Shown here: in pieces, positions 7,161 through 15,285 of the stretch
Position numbering within the stretch: position 1 is the stretch's first letter
How the letters are laid out: every line of letters starts with the position of its first letter
Assembly: GCA_964628455.1 (NCBI GenBank)
Contig: CAZVPD010000032.1
Coordinates: 1-26,514, forward strand
Source: JAQVWU01 sp964628455
Lineage (GTDB): Bacteria; Bacillota; Clostridia; Oscillospirales; CAG-272
Reading direction: 5' to 3'
DNA length: 26,514 nucleotides
The notes under the pieces: generated by a model
What the model was told of the DNA's origin: nothing
What the model saw: only the letters and a program-made list of their open reading frames with translations
Databases searched by the model: none
Made by a program: the position numbers and the translations under genes

Positions 7161-10055
7161 ATGAACGATCTTATAAACGATATACGGACAAATTCCGTTT
7201 CGCACGGCAGTCTCCCTTTTTGGAGCTGGAACGATAAACTTGATCCCTCGGAACTGCGCCGGCAGATCAATGTGATGCATAACCTCGGCATGAAAGGCTT
7301 TTTTATGCATGCTCGGGGAGGACTTGACACGGAATATCTTTCGGACGAATGGTATGACTGCATCGCCCAGTGTGTGGATGAAGCCGAAAAGCTTGGTATG
7401 GAAGCCTGGTCCTATGATGAAAACGGCTGGCCTTCGGGTTTTGCGGGCGGACTGTTATTGGCTGATCCGGCTAATCACGCAACCTGGCTCGATTACGCGG
7501 TGGAAAAAGAATACCCCTCGGGTGAGGATATTCTCGGCGTATATATTCTGGATGCCGGCAAAATAAAAAAAGCAGACGGTGCCTGTTCGGATCATTATCA
7601 TGTCATCAGACAGAAGTATGACGCATCCTATGTTGACACGATGGACACCGATATAACCCGTAAATTTATAGCCGCTACGCATGAAGAATATAAAAAACGG
7701 ATCGGATTCGGCAAATCGATGCCCGGCTTTTTTACGGACGAACCGCAGTATTATCGCTGGGCGACGCCCTGGTCGAATAAAATGCCCGTGGAATTTGAAT
7801 CAAAATACGGTTACAGCGTGTTTTCGGCCCTTCCGGCTCTTTTTATCGACTTTGAAGGTGCAGATGAATTCCGGTATGACTATTTTAAGTTGTGCCATGA
7901 GTTATTTATTAATAATTTTATCAGGCTGCTTTATGAATGGTGTGAGGAAAACGGCTGTAAAATCACAGGTCACGCGGTCGAAGAATCGTTTCTTGCGGGT
8001 CAGATGTGGTGCTGCGGCGGGGTCATGCCCTTTTATGAATACGAACATATTCCGGGAATCGATTATCTCGGACGCGGACTCGCTTCGGACCTTTCGCCTA
8101 AGCAAATAGGTTCCGCATGTGCGCAGCTGGGCAAACGTGAGGTTATATCCGAAATGTTCGCGTGCTGCGGCTGGGACGTCACGCCTTCCGAACTCAAGCG
8201 TATTGCGGAACTTCAGTACGCAGGGGGTGTCAATATGATGTGCCAGCATCTGTATTCATACTCCATACGGGGTCAGCGCAAGAGAGATTATCCCGCGCAT
8301 TATTCCGAACATCTGCCCTGGCAGAATGTTCTGGGTGATTTCAACAGGTTCTTTAATAATCTCGGATATACCCTTTCTCTCGGAACAGAATCGGTCAACA
8401 CGCTTGTGATCCATCCGATACACAGCGCTTATCTTAAATACAAACGCCCGCTGGACGGCCGGTCGATCGCCGAGCTTGAAAAGAACACGCTGAAACTCTC
8501 CGATCTGCTTTCGCAAAATCAGATACCTTATCACTGGGGTGACGAGAACATGATGGCGAGGATGGCTTCGGTGGACGGTAAAAAAATAAGAGTCGGACTG
8601 TGTGCTTACGATTTTATCGTCATTCCCTATGCGTATACCCTCGACGGTTCGACATGTGATTTGCTGAAGGAATATCTGTCGAACGGAGGGAAACTTTGGA
8701 TGTATTCCGAAGCCCCTCAGCGTATGGACGGCAGAAAAGCAGACATGTCCTGGCTGAAAACCACAGCATCATTCGGAGATATTAAAACAGCAGCCGAATC
8801 GCGGATCACTCTCGGCGGTGCGGCAGTTCCGGCTTTGCGTCAGCAGGTCAGAAAAACGGAAAACGGCAGGATCTTTTACATCGTAAATCTGTCAGATGAA
8901 GCATATAAAAACGTTAAAATAAACATAGCAGACTGCTGCAGTATTTNNNNNNNNNNAAAACCGGTATACTCCGAAAAGCAAAAAGGAAATCTTGAAATTA
9001 CCTGTGATTTTGAAGGGGTCCGGTCCCGTGTTTTCATTGAAAGCGATGAAATCGAACCGCTTTGCGAACACTGCGCCGAAGAAAAAAAGCCGGTCATCCT
9101 TGAAAAAAGTTTCCGCTTTAAGGTCCGTCCCGAAAACATGATCAATCTGGATTATGCGGAACTGTCGTATGACGGTATGGCATATGAGCGTCTGCGCCCC
9201 GTGATGCATATAAAGGACCTGCTGCTCCGTTCCCGTTACAGGGGACGGCTTTGGCTGAAGTATCATTTTAAAACGGAATCGATTCCCGATTCCCTTACGG
9301 TAGCGGTTGAACCTCTTGACTTCCTTTCGTTTGATATCAACGGAACCGAAGTTCATCCGGGTGAAAACTGGCGGCTTGACCGCAGTTTCAGAACGGCCGA
9401 TATCGCGCCGTTTGTCAAAACGGGCAGCAATGAAATCACGATGAGTTTCGACTATTTTCAGCGTGATTATGTGTATTATGTTTTATATGGAGGTGTTTCC
9501 GAATCGCTTCGGAATTGCCTGAATTTCGATGTCGAAATCGAAAGCATTTATCTTTTCGGCGCCTTTGAAATCGCCGCCGATAAAGCGCGTTTTACCCCCG
9601 GTGAACGAAACAGTATTTGTTATGACGGCACTTTCGCATTAAAAGCGCAAAAAGACGATATCGATGTTTCGGATATTGTCACGGACGGATATCCCTTCTT
9701 CGCGGGCGCGGTGGAAGTCGAAACAGAGTATGAGTATTCGACCGGCCGCGGAACCGAACTGTATCTGAACGGGCGTTATTCGGTCTGTGAAGTGACAGTC
9801 AACGGCTGTTTTGCGGGACGGCTGATGTTTACAAATCACTGTGACTTATCCGGTCTGCTGACCGAAGGCAAAAACAAGATCGGTCTGAAATTATATAACT
9901 CCAACCGTAACCTTTTAGGCCCTCATCACAGGCATGATCCCGAACCGTATGCGGTAGGTCCCAATACTTTTTCTTTTGAAAACGAATGGCATGGCGAAGA
10001 ATGTCCGGGTTACACGGACAGATACGCCTTTGTCCGCTTCGGAATCGACCTTTGA
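7161..10055 (+). CDS. GH106-like glycoside hydrolase (putative alpha-L-rhamnosidase), contains a 10-N gap
   Basis: About 964 residues, no signal peptide. The N-terminal half looks like a TIM-barrel glycosidase of the GH106-type group: LPFWSWNDKLDP (18-29), MKGFFMHARGGL (44-55), AWSYDENGWPSGFAGG (82-97), FFTDEPQYYRW (190-200), TGHAVEES (269-276) and ISEMFACCGWD (329-339). Glu194 and Glu331 are candidate catalytic or substrate-binding acids. The middle (about 400-530) resembles the glutamine-amidotransferase-like domain seen in such enzymes (LRVGLCAYDFIVIPYAYTL-like segment). The C-terminal part has beta-sandwich sugar-binding segments of the GH2 type (WLKYHFKTESIPDSLTVAVE, ELYLNGRYSVCEVTVNG). 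The frame stays open across the N run at 8947-8956, so about four residues are unknown if the gap length is right. The group is poorly characterised; rhamnose specificity is a guess from family resemblance. Confidence 0.75.
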   Translation: MNDLINDIRTNSVSHGSLPFWSWNDKLDPSELRRQINVMHNLGMKGFFMHARGGLDTEYLSDEWYDCIAQCVDEAEKLGMEAWSYDENGWPSGFAGGLLLADPANHATWLDYAVEKEYPSGEDILGVYILDAGKIKKADGACSDHYHVIRQKYDASYVDTMDTDITRKFIAATHEEYKKRIGFGKSMPGFFTDEPQYYRWATPWSNKMPVEFESKYGYSVFSALPALFIDFEGADEFRYDYFKLCHELFINNFIRLLYEWCEENGCKITGHAVEESFLAGQMWCCGGVMPFYEYEHIPGIDYLGRGLASDLSPKQIGSACAQLGKREVISEMFACCGWDVTPSELKRIAELQYAGGVNMMCQHLYSYSIRGQRKRDYPAHYSEHLPWQNVLGDFNRFFNNLGYTLSLGTESVNTLVIHPIHSAYLKYKRPLDGRSIAELEKNTLKLSDLLSQNQIPYHWGDENMMARMASVDGKKIRVGLCAYDFIVIPYAYTLDGSTCDLLKEYLSNGGKLWMYSEAPQRMDGRKADMSWLKTTASFGDIKTAAESRITLGGAAVPALRQQVRKTENGRIFYIVNLSDEAYKNVKINIADCCSIXXXXKPVYSEKQKGNLEITCDFEGVRSRVFIESDEIEPLCEHCAEEKKPVILEKSFRFKVRPENMINLDYAELSYDGMAYERLRPVMHIKDLLLRSRYRGRLWLKYHFKTESIPDSLTVAVEPLDFLSFDINGTEVHPGENWRLDRSFRTADIAPFVKTGSNEITMSFDYFQRDYVYYVLYGGVSESLRNCLNFDVEIESIYLFGAFEIAADKARFTPGERNSICYDGTFALKAQKDDIDVSDIVTDGYPFFAGAVEVETEYEYSTGRGTELYLNGRYSVCEVTVNGCFAGRLMFTNHCDLSGLLTEGKNKIGLKLYNSNRNLLGPHHRHDPEPYAVGPNTFSFENEWHGEECPGYTDRYAFVRFGIDL
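8947..8956. other. Assembly gap (10 N) inside the GH106-like gene
   Basis: Ten consecutive Ns between NIADCCSI and KPVYSEKQKG in the translated protein. A run of exactly 10 is a scaffolding convention, so the true size is not known. The flanking codons stay in one frame, which is compatible with a small in-frame gap. Confidence 0.98.
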
Positions 10056-10105
10056 TAATCATATTGTTATAAAACGAAAATCTTAAATATTGAAACGGAG
10101 TCTCC

Positions 10106-11467
10106 ATGAAAACAGAACTTTCTTATTATGATATTTTCCCGAAAGTCTTTATGGAAAATCGTGAGGTTCGGATAACCGTAAAACCGCTCGGATGGCATGC
10201 CGCTTTTGAACCCGGAATTGCCTATACAGTCGGTATCAGACCCATGTCCGAAGCGGACCCGCATAACTCGCCGGAACGTGATAACAAAGCGGAATACACC
10301 GTCGTGCCCGGCGATGACGGATGTATTCGCTTTTCACACCGGTTTCACGGCGAGCAGGAACATTATATACGTATATTCAAAGACGGATCACGTCAGGTAC
10401 AGTTATCCGTGTTTTCGCTTCATGAAGACCTTATCGGCAGATATCCGTATCAGGGTGATCTTCATGTGCATTCAAGACGTTCCGACGGAAAAGAAGCTCC
10501 GGCGGTCGTAGCTGCAAATCTCCGCCGTGACGGCTTTGATTTTACCGTCATTTCCGATCATCACCGATATTATCCCTCCCTTGAAGCGATGGACTCCTTT
10601 AAAAACATCGAAACCGATATGAATATTATCCCCGGTGAGGAAGTGCATATGCCGAAAAATAACGTCCATATCGTTAATTTCGGCGGTTTATACAGCATTA
10701 ACGGTCTCATCGAAACATCGGCCCAGATAAAGGAACGCGGGAAAGATGAAAAATTCCGCGCGCTGACTTCGGATTGTCCGCCCGTGATTTCCGAAGAAGA
10801 ATATGAGGCTCAGGTCGAAGCCGTCGCGGCGGCATTGAATATCCCCGCGAATATCGAGCGTTTTCAATATGCAAGCTGTGTATGGGCGTTCGGTCAGATA
10901 AGAAAAGCTGGCGGTCTCGGTATTTTTTGTCATCCTTACTGGATATCGGATGTATACCAGATTGCAGAGGAATTTACCGATTATTTGATGGAAACGGTTC
11001 CTTTTGACGCATATGAAGTTTTGGGAGGAGAAGCCTACTTTGAACAAAACGGAATGCAGGCTGCAAAATATTATGACGATAAGCAAAAGGGTCGGCGCTA
11101 CCCTGTTGTCGGCAGCTCCGACAGTCACGGGACCGTAAACAATGCGAATGTCCATGTCGCTTCGACAATCGTATTCTCTCCGGCGAATACGCGTGAAGCG
11201 CTTATCCGTTCCGTAAAAGACAATTATTCCGTCGCCGTTGATAACCTTGTGAAAGATATCGGTCTTGTCGGAGATTTTCGGTTCATACGATACGGTGCAT
11301 TTCTGCTGCGCAATTATTTTCCACTTTTAGCCGAACTCTGTTATGAAGAAGGCCGTCTGATGAAAGCTTATGTCTGCGGTGACGAAACTGCCGGCATTGA
11401 ACTGAGCAGGCTGAAAGGAAGGACCGACGCCCTGCGACATCGGTATTTCCTGTTTGATAGATCATAA
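10106..11467 (+). CDS. PHP-domain metallohydrolase, CehA/McbA family
   Basis: 453 residues. An N-terminal beta-rich region of about 110 residues precedes a PHP-type metal-binding hydrolase domain. Motif I is GDLHVHSRRSDG (117-128), which supplies the HxH pair. Then come VISDHH (148-153) and GEEVH (177-181). Later segments are FCHPYW and SSDSHG. Together these are the usual metal ligands of the CehA/McbA group. Members include hydrolases of phosphate, carbamate or other esters, and many sit beside glycosidases with unknown substrates. There is no signal peptide. The start follows ACGGAG with a short spacer. It lies 50 bases downstream of the GH106-like gene with no terminator, so the two are probably co-transcribed. 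It may remove a modifying group from the imported glycan; that is inference. Confidence 0.85.
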   Translation: MKTELSYYDIFPKVFMENREVRITVKPLGWHAAFEPGIAYTVGIRPMSEADPHNSPERDNKAEYTVVPGDDGCIRFSHRFHGEQEHYIRIFKDGSRQVQLSVFSLHEDLIGRYPYQGDLHVHSRRSDGKEAPAVVAANLRRDGFDFTVISDHHRYYPSLEAMDSFKNIETDMNIIPGEEVHMPKNNVHIVNFGGLYSINGLIETSAQIKERGKDEKFRALTSDCPPVISEEEYEAQVEAVAAALNIPANIERFQYASCVWAFGQIRKAGGLGIFCHPYWISDVYQIAEEFTDYLMETVPFDAYEVLGGEAYFEQNGMQAAKYYDDKQKGRRYPVVGSSDSHGTVNNANVHVASTIVFSPANTREALIRSVKDNYSVAVDNLVKDIGLVGDFRFIRYGAFLLRNYFPLLAELCYEEGRLMKAYVCGDETAGIELSRLKGRTDALRHRYFLFDRS

Positions 11468-11627
11468 AACCGGAAATTCAAAAGCCGCTTTTCATCTGAC
11501 CGTCTGGTTAAGTCATCTGTTCCCGTTTAAACAGCTTTATTCGAATGCGGAATCGGATAGTGATTGGTTTCCTGGGTATCATTCAAAATAAAAACAAGAT
11601 TATTAATGAGAAAGCGGGTATTCATCA

Positions 11628-13121
11628 ATGAAAAAATACGCTCTTATCACAATACTCCTGATCATATCTTTGTTACTCGTACCCTCGGCTGTTTCCTGTG
11701 CGGGTGAACCTGCCGATGCCGAAGCTGCGACCACCGCCGCTGCTTCGGAAGAAACCACGGCGGACGATAATCCGGAACCGGATCTGCCGGCTTCCGACTT
11801 CGGCGGTGAAAGTTTTATGTTTCTTCTGCGCCTGACGAATTACGCGTATGATGAAGTCTATGTATATACCGAAGAATACGACGGTGAAGTCGTAAACGAT
11901 GCCGTTTATGACAGGAACCGCGCCGCGGAAGAAAAATTCAATATGAACATTGAAGCAGCTTTCAGCGAAACCGTATCACAGACCGCTCAAAAATCCATTA
12001 TGGCGAATGACAGCAGTTTCGAAGCGATGTGGGACTGTAAAAACGCTATGCCTTCGCTCATAACGAACGGTTTTCTTGTTGATTATAATACGATCCCTCA
12101 TCTTAATTTAACGGCCCGTTACTGGGATAAAAATGCGTCGGAACAGCTGGCGGTTCTCAATAAACTGTATTTTATGCCCAGTGATATCAGTATGCAGAAC
12201 TTAACCGGCGCGCGTTTTTTATATTTCAATAAAAAACTTGTTCAGGATTATACTCTCGACGATCCGTATGAAAAAGTCCAATCCAACTCCTGGACCCTTG
12301 ATGTGGTTCTCCATATGATAAAATCCGTTTCCGCCGATCTCAACGGCGACGGGATCATGGACAGCAGCGACAGATTCGGCATCCTGTCCGAAGGCGGAGC
12401 GGCAAACGGAAATATTCTTTATTTTATTAAAAGCGCGGGTATCCGCAATACGTCGAATGACGGCGAAGGGATTCCGCAGCTCTCTTTTATGAGCGAGAAG
12501 ACGATAAAAATCGCAGAGATGTGCAAGGAAGTGCTGGAAGATAAAAACGTCTCCATCAATTACGAAGCGGCCTCAAAAGGCGCTTCTCTCGGTGATTTCC
12601 CGCATTATTTTGCATATTGCCGCGGTGCGTTGTTTACGACCGACCATTTTCTGTTTGTTCAGAACGGAGTCGAGGAAACAGTATCGTTCAAAGATATGGA
12701 ATCCGACTACGGTATCGCGCCGAATCCGAAATACGATTCCGCGCAGGAAGAATACAGTCATCGTATCGATCCTTATACGACCATTATGGCAATTCCCATA
12801 ACCAATCTGGATCTGGAACGTACCGGTATCATACTTGAATATATGTCCTGGCTTTCAGCCGATACGGTATATCCCGCGTATTTCGATACCACCATTAAGA
12901 CAAAACGGGCGCGTGACAACGAGGCCCCTGTTATACTTGACCTGATAAAAAGCACGATAAGCTATGAAATCAGTGATATATTCGATCTCGGAATTACCTC
13001 CATGCTGTGGGAGGGCTATTCATCCGGAAATATGAGTTCCACATTCGCAAAAAAAGAAGCAGGAATTCAGAAAAAACTTGACAAACTGGTTGAGGATCTG
13101 AGGGAAATCGCACAACAGTAA
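11628..13121 (+). CDS. ABC transporter extracellular solute-binding lipoprotein (sugar type)
   Basis: 497 residues. A signal peptide ends in a lipobox (AVSC, Cys24), followed by an Ala/Thr/Glu/Asp-rich linker (25-55) typical of surface lipoproteins. The mature part looks like a family 1-type binding protein: YDGEVVNDAVYDRNRAAEEK at about 84-103, FEAMWDC, and a calcium-loop-like segment DLNGDGIMDSSDRFG (237-251) often seen in clostridial sugar-binding lipoproteins. No permease or ATPase gene flanks it, so it must work with a transporter encoded elsewhere or be an orphan. The 160 bases upstream show only a weak ribosome-binding site (AAAGCGGG) and no convincing promoter, so it may be transcribed from the glycosidase genes. 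Its place after the glycosidases suggests an oligosaccharide ligand. Confidence 0.83.
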   Translation: MKKYALITILLIISLLLVPSAVSCAGEPADAEAATTAAASEETTADDNPEPDLPASDFGGESFMFLLRLTNYAYDEVYVYTEEYDGEVVNDAVYDRNRAAEEKFNMNIEAAFSETVSQTAQKSIMANDSSFEAMWDCKNAMPSLITNGFLVDYNTIPHLNLTARYWDKNASEQLAVLNKLYFMPSDISMQNLTGARFLYFNKKLVQDYTLDDPYEKVQSNSWTLDVVLHMIKSVSADLNGDGIMDSSDRFGILSEGGAANGNILYFIKSAGIRNTSNDGEGIPQLSFMSEKTIKIAEMCKEVLEDKNVSINYEAASKGASLGDFPHYFAYCRGALFTTDHFLFVQNGVEETVSFKDMESDYGIAPNPKYDSAQEEYSHRIDPYTTIMAIPITNLDLERTGIILEYMSWLSADTVYPAYFDTTIKTKRARDNEAPVILDLIKSTISYEISDIFDLGITSMLWEGYSSGNMSSTFAKKEAGIQKKLDKLVEDLREIAQQ

Positions 13122-13177
13122 AGAATAGTTTTTTTACCGTCATTCTTTCTTATCCTTTGAAATATATTCTTCCGGCG

Positions 13178-13184
13178 GGAGGTG
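13178..13184 (+). promoter_or_regulatory. Ribosome-binding site that overlaps the only standard start codon of the TetM-like gene
   Basis: GGAGGTG is a 7-base match to the anti-Shine-Dalgarno sequence. The in-frame GTG at 13182 is made of its last bases, too close for initiation. The next plausible codon at correct spacing is ATC at 13191 (8 bases after GGAGG). The site therefore points to a non-standard start or a start-codon sequence error. Confidence 0.6.
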
Positions 13185-15224
13185 CCGCAAATCGAATCGG
13201 GAGCAATTAAAAACATCGGAATACTTGCGCATGTCGACGCCGGCAAAACGACGCTGACGGAACAGATTTTATTTGTCAGCGGTGTCATCCGAAAACCAGG
13301 AAGCGTAGATAACGGAACAACCCAAACCGACTGGCTTCCGATAGAACGCAGCCGCGGTATTTCCGTGCGCAGTGCAGGCACTGCTTTTATCCGAAACAAT
13401 GAACGGATCAATCTGCTGGACACACCGGGTCACGTGGATTTTGCCGGAGAAGTAGAACGCTGTCTGCTTGCTCTTGACGGGGTGATACTGGTTGTTTCGG
13501 CTGTGGAAGGCATTCAGTCGCATACGGAGAATCTCTGGCGTGCGATTGAGAACCTTCGTCTTCCTGTTATTATTTTCGTCAATAAGATCGACAGGGCTGG
13601 AAGCAGCTATGACGAACTGCTTCAGAGTTTTTCGGAAAACCTTCCGTGTGAAACAGCAAGACGTTTCATTTCATTGAACCGGCCTCTAAACGAGGCGGGA
13701 ATGGATTGTTCTGTTCAGCCGGAACCGTTTCTTTGGGATAAAATGACGGATACGGCTTCGGAGTTTGACAATGAACTCATGCGGACATATCTTGCGGACG
13801 GGGATCTGACTCCGGAACAGATAAAAAATTCATTCCGCGAATGTGTATTCAGAAAAGAAATTATACCCGTGTTATGCGGATCGGCCAAATTAGGAGTAGG
13901 CATAACCGCGCTTCTTGATGCCGTTACGGATTATATGCCGAAGTCGGATAAAAAAAGCATAAATCGATTATCCGCATATGTATACAAAATAGAGCATGAC
14001 GCATTGATGGGTAAAATCGCTCATGTCAGGATGTTCGGCGGTGAATTGAATGTACGTGACCGTGTTTCTCCATATAAAGAGCCGGATATATATGATCCGT
14101 CAGAAAATACCGAAAAAAACTCAAATGCCGCATTTTCTTCATACACATCCGATTCGGATGCCGAAGATAAAATTTCCCAGATCCGCCAGTTCAGCGGACA
14201 AAAATACAGCGATATCAGCAGTATAAAAGAAGGCGATATCGCTGCGCTTTGCGGTCTGCGTTCGTTTAAAGCCGGCGATTTTATAGGAAATGTTCGCCTT
14301 CCCTCGAATTATAAACTTGCGAATCCGTTTTTGAGCGTCCGCGTTATTCCGAAAAACAAAGATCAGCTGTCTCCGCTGATGACAGCTCTCGGTGAACTGA
14401 CAGACGAAGACCCTCTTTTAAGCTGCAAGTGGGAAAAAACCGAACGTGAGATATTGATCAGTATAACCGGTGAAATTCAGCTTGAAGTTATTTCTGCACT
14501 TTTAAAGGACCGATACGGTCTTTCTGCCGATTTTTCACCTCCGTCTGTCATTTATAAAGAAACTCCTGCCAAATGCGGGTATGGTTATGAAGCCTATACG
14601 ATGCCGAAGCCGTGCTGGGCTGTCGTTCGGCTTTATTTCGAGCCTCTGCCGCGGGGAAGCGGGGTCGTTTATGACGGAGGGCATATCCCGAGCAATAAAC
14701 TTTTTTATAAATATCAGACGCACATACGCAGGTCCTTTTTTGAGTCCCTTGAGCAGGGTCTTTACGGGTGGGAAGTGACTGATTTTAAAGCGACGCTTGC
14801 CGACGGTGAGCATCATACTATCCACACGCACCCGCTTGATTTCTTTGTGGCAACCCCGATGGCGGTTATGAATGGATTGAGCAATACGGGAACCATTCTG
14901 CTCGAACCGTATCTCCGCGTCCGCATCAATGCCGATGAATCATTGACAGGCAGGATAATCAGCGATATCCTTTTTATGAGGGGACAGTTTGATTCCCCCG
15001 TAATAAAAAAGAATTCCGTAACAATAGAAGCTTCCCTTCCGGTTGAATCATCCCTCGGTTATCCCGTTAAACTGCAGTCTTTATCGGGCGGTAAAGCGAC
15101 TTTTTATTCCGGATTCGAAGGTTATCGCGAATGTCCGACGGGTTTGGGAAAAACGGCTCCCAGGCGGGGGATCAATCCTCTCGACCGTGCAAAATGGATC
15201 CTTCAGGCAAGAGGCGCTCTTTAG
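13182..15224 (+). CDS. TetM/TetO-like translational GTPase (ribosomal protection protein family)
   Basis: 680 codons counted from GTG 13182; the real start may be ATC 13191, since the ribosome-binding site covers the GTG. It is an EF-G paralogue with the GTPase motifs AHVDAGKT (16-23), RSRGISV (57-63), DTPGH (80-84), NKID (134-137) and CGSA (232-235). The closest family is the Tet(M)-type ribosomal protection proteins: EQGLYGWEVTD (524-534) and LLEPYL (573-578) are nearly the same in Tet(M). In Tet(M) the loop that follows, YSPVST, reaches the drug site; here the matching stretch is HTIHTH (545-550). A low-complexity insertion (about 301-332) lies in domain II. It sits between a sugar-binding protein gene and a radical enzyme gene, with no tetracycline leader peptide visible in the 60 bases upstream. 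A drug-resistance role is uncertain; a ribosome-rescue or unknown role is possible. Confidence 0.85.
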   Translation: MPQIESGAIKNIGILAHVDAGKTTLTEQILFVSGVIRKPGSVDNGTTQTDWLPIERSRGISVRSAGTAFIRNNERINLLDTPGHVDFAGEVERCLLALDGVILVVSAVEGIQSHTENLWRAIENLRLPVIIFVNKIDRAGSSYDELLQSFSENLPCETARRFISLNRPLNEAGMDCSVQPEPFLWDKMTDTASEFDNELMRTYLADGDLTPEQIKNSFRECVFRKEIIPVLCGSAKLGVGITALLDAVTDYMPKSDKKSINRLSAYVYKIEHDALMGKIAHVRMFGGELNVRDRVSPYKEPDIYDPSENTEKNSNAAFSSYTSDSDAEDKISQIRQFSGQKYSDISSIKEGDIAALCGLRSFKAGDFIGNVRLPSNYKLANPFLSVRVIPKNKDQLSPLMTALGELTDEDPLLSCKWEKTEREILISITGEIQLEVISALLKDRYGLSADFSPPSVIYKETPAKCGYGYEAYTMPKPCWAVVRLYFEPLPRGSGVVYDGGHIPSNKLFYKYQTHIRRSFFESLEQGLYGWEVTDFKATLADGEHHTIHTHPLDFFVATPMAVMNGLSNTGTILLEPYLRVRINADESLTGRIISDILFMRGQFDSPVIKKNSVTIEASLPVESSLGYPVKLQSLSGGKATFYSGFEGYRECPTGLGKTAPRRGINPLDRAKWILQARGAL

Positions 15225-15227
15225 CAG

Positions 15228-15258
15228 TTGACTTGAAAACAGGTATAAGATCTTATAT
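15228..15258 (+). promoter_or_regulatory. Possible promoter with 14-bp palindrome before the glycyl radical enzyme gene
   Basis: TTGACT (15228-15233) begins 3 bases after the GTPase stop codon. A -10 box is ambiguous: TCTTAT with a 17-base spacer or TTATAT with 19. The perfect palindrome TATAAGATCTTATA (15244-15257) covers the spacer and the -10 region, so it could be an operator. Evidence is positional only. Confidence 0.4.
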
Positions 15259-15285
15259 ATACAAATCTATTTTCGGAGTATGACG

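Noticed and set aside
11468..11627. Possible promoter or terminator between the PHP gene and the binding lipoprotein gene
   Set aside because: Only weak 5-bp hairpins and no -35/-10 pair with good spacing were found.
13120..13148. Inverted repeat AAAGAAT/ATTCTTT after the solute-binding lipoprotein gene
   Set aside because: The stem is AT-only with a 15-base loop and no clear T tract; too weak to call a terminator.
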